Assembly (NCBI RefSeq): GCF_014174165.1
Contig: NZ_JABEQN010000002.1
Coordinates: forward strand, 124,001 to 188,000
Length of the DNA: 64,000 nt
DNA from: Gluconacetobacter dulcium
Lineage (GTDB): Bacteria > Pseudomonadota > Alphaproteobacteria > Acetobacterales > Acetobacteraceae
Direction of reading: 5' to 3'
Below are positions 23,625 to 30,142 of the stretch, piece by piece. Position numbers and translations under genes: made by a program. Each line of letters begins with the position of its first letter. The first letter of the stretch is position 1. The notes beneath the pieces were generated by a model. It saw nothing but the letters and a program-made list of their open reading frames with translations. It made no database searches and was not told where the DNA came from.

Positions 23625-24158
23625 GGACGAATCATGCCTTGTTGCGAGGCCGGCCGAGGAAAAAGGGGAGGCGTGACAGGTGCCCGGCCATTCATGACGC
23701 GGGAGAGCGAACATAGGCGTTCGTTAAAATGCGATGAAGTGACAAAATCGAGGAACGGGACGTGGAACGGGCCTGTGCTGGATAGGCTCTGTTATATCCG
23801 GATGATGGTGCCTATATAGGGGAAGTGGCGGGCAACTGCGCGACTTGCATTTTTCTTTCGTCTCGTCGCAACCCTATTCTGGATCGCGCTTTGACGGAGC
23901 CCGGCACTTCCGTGGAGGTACTTTAATGTGCTGCGGCCACGGTACGGAATATTTTACCGGCTTGGCCGTGTAGCGCGGATGATCTCCCCCCGGTTTCTTT
24001 TCGGGGGTGAATGTGCCAGAGATGAAGTGGCTACGGCCAAGAGTGCTGCTAGAGTGGAATTGAATGATTCCTGGAATCGTGGAGCGGAGGGTGCTCATGA
24101 GCGCGGTGCCGAATCAGTGGGCCGGCGCGCTTCGGCATGTCGTTGGCGTTTTCTTCTG
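23625..24158. other. Gap between the flippase and the secreted-protein pair
   Basis: About 530 bases without a convincing gene. It must contain promoters for both flanking units. TATATAGG near 23813 is AT-rich, and a good ribosome binding site (GGAGG at 23913-23917) precedes a 15-codon open frame at 23926-23973, followed by a 6-bp C/G hairpin near 23986-24007. The frame of the next gene stays open upstream to 23928, but its sequence looks non-coding. Confidence 0.4.
23926..23973 (+). CDS. Possible short leader peptide MCCGHGTEYFTGLAV
   Basis: Fifteen codons starting MCCGHG, with GGAGG 8 bases before the ATG, then a CCCCCG/CGGGGG hairpin about 13 bases after the stop and the secreted-protein pair some 190 bases on. 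A strong ribosome binding site on so short a frame followed by a hairpin is the layout of a leader peptide/attenuator. The twin cysteines hint at a cysteine or redox signal. Chance occurrence is quite possible. Confidence 0.25.
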   Translation: MCCGHGTEYFTGLAV

Positions 24159-24491
24159 ATGGATCGCTCGCGCTGGCTGATCCTGCCAGGTCTCGCGATT
24201 TCCATGGCTGTGATCGTGCCGTGCATTGATATGCGGGCTCATGCCCAGCCAGTTGGCCGGCAGGAATGCAAATGGATATGGGACTGCACGAAGGGGCGGT
24301 GCAAACATACGCCGCAATGTGCAAATAATTATGACTTGATCCCACCTGAACCACAGGAGCTTCCTCCGCTTGTGCCGATTGATAGCGGAGCCTCGATCGT
24401 TCCAGATATTCTGCCTGCGGCTGGAAGCCATTGTCCGCCCAAACGGACGTGCGATCAGGATGGGAAATGCGTCTGGGAGGTGAAATGCTGA
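24159..24491 (+). CDS. Secreted protein with duplicated four-cysteine module
   Basis: A 110-residue protein. An N-terminal signal peptide (WLILPGLAISMAVIVP...AHAQ, cleavage about residue 30) is followed by two similar modules: CKWIWDCTKGRCKHTPQC (C-x5-C-x4-C-x5-C) and, 40 residues later, CPPKRTCDQDGKCVWEVKC (C-x5-C-x5-C-x5-C), separated by a proline-rich linker. The eight cysteines suggest four disulfides in the periplasm or outside. I do not recognise the family. ATG 24159 is chosen because it gives a proper signal peptide. It is coupled to the next gene, which begins inside its last codons. Confidence 0.62.
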   Translation: MDRSRWLILPGLAISMAVIVPCIDMRAHAQPVGRQECKWIWDCTKGRCKHTPQCANNYDLIPPEPQELPPLVPIDSGASIVPDILPAAGSHCPPKRTCDQDGKCVWEVKC

Positions 24492-24880
24492 TGCGCGCGG
24501 GATTCCGGAATGTGGTGTTGCCTGTTCTGACGGGCCTGATGGCTGTTGTTGCCGTCCTGCCATTCACGGCACACGCGCGCTGTTATGGCCCCGCGAAGTT
24601 CCAGACCTGTGAAAATCTCAATGATGGCGCGCGCATAATTGTTGCCCATGAAGGGCATAATAGTGTCATCATGGGCGCTGATCCGGGGACAGGGCATACC
24701 TTCCAAGGGTTTGCCACTACGCTTGGACAGACGACCTATTCCAGTAACATCGATTTTCATGCGCGCGTTTCGTTTGAATCGCTCGATAGTTATGCGCCAA
24801 GCCAATATCATATCGAAGGTCGTAATTTTGATAAAAGACCTTATACTTACCAATGCACTGTTCTTCTTGGTTGCTATTGA
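24485..24880 (+). CDS. Secreted protein of unknown function
   Basis: A 131-residue protein with a signal peptide (NVVLPVLTGLMAVVAVLPFTAHA, cleavage about residue 33) and a mature part beginning RCYGPAKFQTCENLNDG, ending with YTYQCTVLLGCY. Four cysteines lie in the mature chain. GGGAGGTGAA lies before the ATG at 24485, which overlaps the end of the preceding secreted-protein gene, so the two are translationally coupled and probably partners. No known family is recognised. The position within the polysaccharide locus suggests a surface or polymer-related role, as inference only. Confidence 0.62.
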   Translation: MLMRAGFRNVVLPVLTGLMAVVAVLPFTAHARCYGPAKFQTCENLNDGARIIVAHEGHNSVIMGADPGTGHTFQGFATTLGQTTYSSNIDFHARVSFESLDSYAPSQYHIEGRNFDKRPYTYQCTVLLGCY

Positions 24881-25011
24881 TAAAAATATCTTCAGCAGTG
24901 CGTTGCGTGTTGTTACGCCGTAAATTCATATTTCAATGGGGATATTTATGATAAATGCACAATATGTTCTATATCGAGATCGAGCCCGGTGATAAATTAT
25001 TCTAATCAGGC

Positions 25012-25806
25012 ATGGTTGAAGGCTTGAAATTTATGCCTGTCTCTGTTCCTCAATCGCTTGGGCCACTGTTCGGCCTGCATTTTACCCTTCTTTCAGAGAC
25101 AGAAATCGTGCGTCTTGTTGCGGAGCACGTGCCATCGCCGGAAGAAGGTGTCCATCTGGTCGTGACGCCCAACATCCAGCATGTCGCGCTCATGCGGGAG
25201 AACGGTGAATTCCGTAAGGCTTGCGAGCAGGCGGAGATCCTGACCTGCGATGGTTTTCCGCTCTATTATTATGCACGGTGTCGCGGTTTGCGGCTGCCGG
25301 GCAGGGTGACTGGGCGTGAAATTACCCAAGACCTGTTCGCGATGCCCGAAGCCCTGAAAAAACATCGGATATTTGCCGTCGTTGACAGTGAGCGCACGGG
25401 GCTGGTTGCCCGCCAGTGGGCATGCGCGCATGGGATGGAGGACCAGTTTGCCTTTTACGTGCCGCCTGTCGGCTTTGAGAACGATCCGGGCCTGTCGGGT
25501 TCTCTGGCACGGTTGATCCGCGATCATGCGACGACCCTGCTGTTCATGGGCGTCGGCGCCCCGCGGAGCGAGCTGTTCGTCAGCAGGCATCGGGCGGACC
25601 TGCCGCCCTGCTGGGCGTTGTGTATCGGACAGTCGTTGCTCGTCGCCCTGGGCCTTTTGCCAACGCCCCCGTTCCTTGTTCAGCGCCTTAATCTTGAATG
25701 GTTATGGAGAATCTGCCTGGAACCTCGACGTCTGACCGGGCGATATGTCCGGGCGCTGTTTGGCTTCGGTGTCGCCGTTTGCGAGGATCTTCTGCGCCTT
25801 GGCTGA
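25012..25806 (+). CDS. WecG/TagA/CpsF (GT26) glycosyltransferase, GumM-like
   Basis: A 264-residue enzyme with VVTPNIQHVALMRENGEFRKA (shown by its TPNIQH motif), LTCDGFPLYYYAR and LLFMGVGAPRSELFVSRHR, the conserved blocks of the GT26 family that adds ManNAcA, ManNAc or glucose-type residues to a lipid-linked sugar. It is a soluble enzyme that binds the membrane through its C-terminus. The gene ends one base before the start of the priming sugar transferase gene, so the two form an operon that starts and extends the repeat unit. Several ATGs are near the start; 25012 is the first. Confidence 0.88.
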   Translation: MVEGLKFMPVSVPQSLGPLFGLHFTLLSETEIVRLVAEHVPSPEEGVHLVVTPNIQHVALMRENGEFRKACEQAEILTCDGFPLYYYARCRGLRLPGRVTGREITQDLFAMPEALKKHRIFAVVDSERTGLVARQWACAHGMEDQFAFYVPPVGFENDPGLSGSLARLIRDHATTLLFMGVGAPRSELFVSRHRADLPPCWALCIGQSLLVALGLLPTPPFLVQRLNLEWLWRICLEPRRLTGRYVRALFGFGVAVCEDLLRLG

Positions 25807-25807
25807 C

Positions 25808-26899
25808 ATGTTCGATCTTCGGGCGGAAGCTGCCCATCTCGCCGCACGTATTTCCGCATCCGATGTCCATCAATCGCCGTTTCCGTCCGGTAGTAATCCA
25901 CTGGCACGGCGACGGAGTGTCGTGATCGTGGGAGGCGCGCCCGACGGGGAAATGATGGCCCGTCGGCTTTTGCAGTTTCCGGAACATTATGAGGTTCGGG
26001 GGATTTTCGACGATCGTGTGGGGCGGCTTGGTCATCTCGCTCACGTCGTTCCCTTTCTGGGCAATCTGGACGATCTTCTGATTTTCTGCCGGGAGAACCT
26101 GCCGGATATTATCATCATTTCTATATTTTCGCTGAGCCAGGAACGGTTCAGGAGTATTTTTGAGAAAATACGGGTGATACCAGCGGATATTTATCTGGCT
26201 GTTCAGGAGCATGGCGAAGACAAGATAGACGGGGAAGTGTTGGGAAAGTCTGAGTTCTCCGTCTTTCTCGTGGAAAAGCAGCCTTTGTCTGGTTGGAATT
26301 TTTTTGTGAAATTCCTGGAAGATCGGGTACTGTCCTTTTTACTGCTTTTTATATTCTCGCCACTTTTTGTAATGATATGTATTCTGGTCAAATGTGACAG
26401 TCGAGGACCGATCCTCTTCACGCAGACCCGCTATGGATTTAATTCGAAGCCTATTCGGGTACTCAAATTCCGGACCATGCGCACCGAACAGGCTGACCCG
26501 TCCGGAGCGAAGCGAACTGTGCGGGACGATCCTCGGGTGACGCGGGTCGGCCGCTATCTGCGCCGCTATTCTTTCGACGAACTGCCGCAATTGTTGAATG
26601 TGCTGAAGGGGGAGATGTCGATCGTCGCCCCCCGTGCACATGTTGCCGCGATGCAGGTCGACGGTGGATTATATGAAGATGTCGTGAAAAATTACTTGAG
26701 CCGGCATAAGATAAAACCCGGCATTACGGGGCTGGCCCAGGTCAAAGGATGCCGGGGAGAGGTGAAAACCCTTGTGGATGCCAAGAGGCGGCTGTGTTAC
26801 GACCTTTTTTATATTAATCATTGGTCGCTTTGTCTTGATCTTAAAATTATCCTCATGACAGTTTATATTGTTCTGTGTAAAAATAAAAATACGTATTGA
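25808..26899 (+). CDS. Priming sugar transferase (WcaJ/GumD-type) lacking the N-terminal membrane helices
   Basis: A 363-residue protein. Residues about 38-140 are a Rossmann-like domain (SVVIVGGAPDGEMMARRL). A hydrophobic hairpin (FLEDRVLSFLLLFIFSPLFVMICIL) and the bacterial sugar-transferase domain follow, with RYGFNSKPIRVLKFRTM, RRYSFDELPQLLNVLKGEMS and KPGITGLAQV. It should load the first sugar-phosphate on undecaprenyl phosphate. Full WcaJ/GumD proteins have four more N-terminal helices; here the ATG at 25808 leaves only about 37 residues before the Rossmann domain. It may be a natural short form or a trimmed one. Confidence 0.87.
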   Translation: MFDLRAEAAHLAARISASDVHQSPFPSGSNPLARRRSVVIVGGAPDGEMMARRLLQFPEHYEVRGIFDDRVGRLGHLAHVVPFLGNLDDLLIFCRENLPDIIIISIFSLSQERFRSIFEKIRVIPADIYLAVQEHGEDKIDGEVLGKSEFSVFLVEKQPLSGWNFFVKFLEDRVLSFLLLFIFSPLFVMICILVKCDSRGPILFTQTRYGFNSKPIRVLKFRTMRTEQADPSGAKRTVRDDPRVTRVGRYLRRYSFDELPQLLNVLKGEMSIVAPRAHVAAMQVDGGLYEDVVKNYLSRHKIKPGITGLAQVKGCRGEVKTLVDAKRRLCYDLFYINHWSLCLDLKIILMTVYIVLCKNKNTY

Positions 26900-27104
26900 C
26901 GGTCTTTCGGGAAATCTGACCACCTATACAGGCAGGTGAATGAACGTAGCCTCACGGTTTCGATGGGGCATCGGGGCTGGCCGAGTGGCTCGCTTCCGGT
27001 GACAACGAAATGGGGCGATATACCGGCCTGTTCACATATCGAAATTGATTGTGCGGGAGACGGCGAACCATTTCCCGTGAGTGTGACCAGCGAAAAAAGT
27101 CGGG

Positions 27105-27178
27105 TGGAGGTCCGGGCGGGAATCGAACCCACATACGCGGATTTGCAGTCCGCTGCATCACCATTCTGCCACCGGACC
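27105..27178 (-). tRNA. tRNA-Cys (anticodon GCA)
   Basis: On the reverse strand the acceptor GGTCCGG pairs with CCGGACC, the anticodon loop reads CTGCAAA (GCA, cysteine), the T-arm is GGGTTCGATTCCC and CCA is encoded. A TTTTTT tract follows the gene at about 27098-27093 on the reverse strand. Confidence 0.95.
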
Positions 27179-27195
27179 CGACATGGTGCGTTGGC

Positions 27196-27224
27196 TATAT
27201 CCACGCTCTGAGCGCGCTGGTCAA
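27196..27224 (-). promoter_or_regulatory. Promoter of tRNA-Cys
   Basis: On the reverse strand TTGACC (27224-27219) and GATATA (27201-27196) are 17 bases apart and end 17 bases before the tRNA. The match to a sigma-70 promoter is good. Confidence 0.65.
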
Positions 27225-27355
27225 GCCGTTGTGTGCAATGGGCCTGCTAGGCAGATGGCGCCTGGGGACATAAAACGGGCTCAGGCTAGGGAAATGCCCC
27301 AGGGAACCACCGATGATGGGGCCCGTGCCGTGGGTTACGTTGCGAAGGGAACGCC

Positions 27356-28036
27356 ATGAACCAGTCCGCGCCTGGAGATGCCATCCTAGATTACGATGCC
27401 GCGCGGCAGCGGATGGTGGATGCGCAGATCCGCCCCGTGCAGATCAATGATCCGCGAATCGTCGCCGCCATGCGTGTGCTGCCGCGCGAAGCCTGCGTGC
27501 CGGATTCGCTGCGGGCCATCGCCTATGCCGACCAGAGCCTGGAGCTGGGCCACGGGCGGGTGCTGACCGAACCGCGGATTGCCGGCCGCATGGTTCAGAT
27601 CGGCGAGCCCCAGGCCGGGCAGCGCGCGCTGGTGGTGGGGGCCGGGACCGGATACATCGCGGCCCTGCTGGCGCGCCTGGGCCTGAAGGTCGTGGCGCTG
27701 GAATCGGATGCGGCCCTCAGCGCGATCGGCAGGCGCTTCTGCGCCGCCGAGGCGCCGGATGTGGTGTGGCGGGATGGTGCGCTGGCGGCGGGTGCCGCGG
27801 GCGATTCGCCGTTCGACCTGATCCTGATCGACGGTGCGGTGCGTGCGGTGCCGTCGGCCTTGGCAGGGCAGCTTGCACCGCATGGCAGGATTGTCTGTGT
27901 GATCTGGCCCGAAGGTGGGGTAGCAACGGCCAGCATCGGGGAAGCCTCGGCAAGCGGGCTGGCGACGCGGCCTGTATTCGACGTTGCGCTGCCCCTGCTG
28001 CCTGAGTTGGAGCCGGCGCCTGCCTTCGCGTTCTGA
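27356..28036 (+). CDS. pcm: Protein-L-isoaspartate O-methyltransferase
   Basis: A 226-residue methyltransferase of the PCMT family. RMVDAQIRPVQINDPRIVAAM opens the protein; RALVVGAGTGYIAALLARLG is the SAM-binding motif I (about 83-101), and FDLILIDGAV lies in motif II. The enzyme methylates isoaspartyl residues so damaged proteins can be repaired. In alphaproteobacteria a pcm-like gene regularly precedes tolC, as here (78 bases). The usual PCMT active-site serine/threonine region is partly altered (SLELGHGRVLTEPRIAG), as in other alphaproteobacterial relatives, so the substrate may differ. Confidence 0.82.
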   Translation: MNQSAPGDAILDYDAARQRMVDAQIRPVQINDPRIVAAMRVLPREACVPDSLRAIAYADQSLELGHGRVLTEPRIAGRMVQIGEPQAGQRALVVGAGTGYIAALLARLGLKVVALESDAALSAIGRRFCAAEAPDVVWRDGALAAGAAGDSPFDLILIDGAVRAVPSALAGQLAPHGRIVCVIWPEGGVATASIGEASASGLATRPVFDVALPLLPELEPAPAFAF

Positions 28037-28114
28037 CGCCTGAAACCGTTTGACATATTCTTTACCTGGAAATGCGATACCCAACCCCGGATGGCATTTC
28101 CAGGGGAGGGGCGA

Positions 28115-29548
28115 ATGAAGCGCGGATGCGGAATCGGGGCGGGTCTGGCTGCCCTGTTATGCAGTTCGGCCGCGTGGGCGCAGCGTTATGACGGTAGCGG
28201 TTCGCCCAGTTTCGTTCCCCATACGTTGCAGGAGGCCATGGCGGCGGCCTACCTGACAAACCCGACCTTGCAGAAGGAACGCGCGACCCTGCGCGCGACC
28301 GATGAACAGGTGCCCACGGCGTTGGCCGGCTGGCGGCCGACCGTGACCAGCAACGCCGGCATGAGCTATTTCTCCGGCGTCAATCGCGTTTCGGCACAGG
28401 ATGGCTATGCCGGGTATGACCGGAAATATGACGTTCCGGGTTATACCGCCGGGGTCACGATCTCGCAGCCGCTCTATTCTGGCGGGCGGACGACGGCGAG
28501 CACTCACAAGGCCGTCAATGCGGTGATGGCCGAGCGGGCACGGCTGATCGCGACCGAGCAGCAGGTCTTCAGCGACGTGGTCAGCGCCTATGTGGGCGTG
28601 ATCGAGAACGAACAATTGCTGCAACTCAACATCAATAACGAAAAAGTGTTGCAGGAGCAGCTTCGGGCGACCTCGGAGCGGTTCCGGGTCGGTGAAATTA
28701 CGCGGACCGACGTGGCGCAGGCCGAAGCGGCCCTGGCCAGTGCCCGCGCCGCCCGGCAGGAGGCCGAGGGCACCTTGCAGACCGCCCAGGCGACCTATGC
28801 CCAGGTGATCGGCATGTCGCCGCCGCCCAATCTGGTGCCGCCGCAGCCGCTGGTGCTGCCGGCGCGTTCGCAGAACGAGGCGATCGCCCAGGCGGTGCAG
28901 AACAATCCGAACGTCATCGGGGCGCTGTTTACCGAGGCGTCGCAGAAGGATGCGGTCGGCGTCGCTTTGTCCGCGATCATGCCGAAAATCTCCGCCCAGG
29001 CGAGCTATTCGCGGGCCATCAACCAGAGTAGCGGCCGCTCTCTGATGGACGACAAATATGCGACGGTGAATATCCAGTTTCCGCTCTATCAGGGCGGGTC
29101 GGAATATGCGGCCGTGCGGCAGGCGCGTCAGCAGGTGTCCGAGGCGCATCGCGCGGTGGATATCGAACGCCGGGCGGCCATGCAGCTTGCCTCGTCGAAC
29201 TGGCAGCAACTGGTGGCCTATACGGCGGCGATCAAGAGCAACCGGATCGCCATTTCCTCAAACATCCTTGCCCTGGAGGGGGTCGAACGTCAGGCGATCG
29301 TCGGCACCAGTACCACGCTGGAAGTGTTGCAGCAGCAGCAGACGTTGCTTCAGGCGCAGGTGGCGCTGGTGCAGAGCCTGAGCAACCTCGTGACCGCATC
29401 CTATGGGGTGGCGGCCGCCATCGGCCGGCTGACGGCGCAGGACCTGAAGCTGGACGTGCCGCGCTATGACGAGACCGCCTATTACAAGGCCGTCAAGGAC
29501 CAGCTATGGGGAATAAGCGATCGGGCGGAGAACCAGCCGGGGCGGTGA
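28115..29548 (+). CDS. tolC: TolC-family outer membrane efflux protein
   Basis: A 477-residue protein with a signal peptide (GIGAGLAALLCSSAAWAQ) and two repeated outer membrane efflux domains. Examples of the paired helical strands are LQEAMAAAYLTNPTLQKERATL and RSQNEAIAQAVQNNPNVIGALF by their conserved N-P spacing. TolC trimers form the outer-membrane exit duct of type I secretion and drug efflux. GGGGAGGGG lies just before ATG 28115; an upstream ATG at 28091 would block the signal peptide. The order pcm-tolC-(small gene)-valS is conserved in the class. Confidence 0.92.
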   Translation: MKRGCGIGAGLAALLCSSAAWAQRYDGSGSPSFVPHTLQEAMAAAYLTNPTLQKERATLRATDEQVPTALAGWRPTVTSNAGMSYFSGVNRVSAQDGYAGYDRKYDVPGYTAGVTISQPLYSGGRTTASTHKAVNAVMAERARLIATEQQVFSDVVSAYVGVIENEQLLQLNINNEKVLQEQLRATSERFRVGEITRTDVAQAEAALASARAARQEAEGTLQTAQATYAQVIGMSPPPNLVPPQPLVLPARSQNEAIAQAVQNNPNVIGALFTEASQKDAVGVALSAIMPKISAQASYSRAINQSSGRSLMDDKYATVNIQFPLYQGGSEYAAVRQARQQVSEAHRAVDIERRAAMQLASSNWQQLVAYTAAIKSNRIAISSNILALEGVERQAIVGTSTTLEVLQQQQTLLQAQVALVQSLSNLVTASYGVAAAIGRLTAQDLKLDVPRYDETAYYKAVKDQLWGISDRAENQPGR

Positions 29549-29591
29549 TGCTCTTCCGGCGTCTGCCGGGTAATGGTGACCGGGGGACGAC

Positions 29592-30005
29592 ATGGCCGGG
29601 ATGGCGCGCCGAAACATGGTCCTGCTGGTGCTCGTGATGTCGGCGGCTTCGGGTGCTGTCGCCGCGCGACCGGTGCGGCGACCCTTCGACCCCAATCTCT
29701 ATGTCGCCATTCCGTCGCGGGCCGCGCCGGTGGCATCGTCCTTCACCGCCTCATCGCTGCCGGATGGCGGGGGAGAGCGGGTGGATGTCGTGGGCAAACG
29801 GACGGTCTATGAAGCCGCGCCGGTTCCCGATGAGCAGGTCCGCAAGCCGGCCGGGGACGATGAGTTCGGTATTCCGCTCGGTCCGCTGGGCACGTTCCGT
29901 TTAGGCGGCGGCGAGCCGGACCCGCATCATGATCCGGTGACGGGGACTTATCTGGCGCCCTTCGGCGCGTCGTATGAAGGGTCGAGCCCCCTGATGACGC
30001 GCTGA
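29592..30005 (+). CDS. Hypothetical secreted protein between tolC and valS
   Basis: A 137-residue protein with a signal peptide (NMVLLVLVMSAASGAVAARP) and a proline/glycine-rich mature part (DEFGIPLGPLGTFRLGGGEPDPHHD). I do not recognise a domain. In many alphaproteobacteria the gene between tolC and valS encodes the polar organizer PopZ; this protein shows neither its C-terminal helical region nor cytoplasmic character, so it is not a PopZ. ATG 29592 or 29601 could be used. It is likely lineage-specific in acetic acid bacteria. Confidence 0.6.
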   Translation: MAGMARRNMVLLVLVMSAASGAVAARPVRRPFDPNLYVAIPSRAAPVASSFTASSLPDGGGERVDVVGKRTVYEAAPVPDEQVRKPAGDDEFGIPLGPLGTFRLGGGEPDPHHDPVTGTYLAPFGASYEGSSPLMTR

Positions 30006-30142
30006 AAGCGTGTCTGGCAGGGTGTGTCGGCGGCGGTTCGACGCGCGGCGTTTCTTTCGGGGCTAAGTTCGCTATAAGCGGCGGACCGGCGGGGTGAACC
30101 CTGTCCGGGCCATTGTCCTTCATGCTCAGGTCTGGTTTTGCG

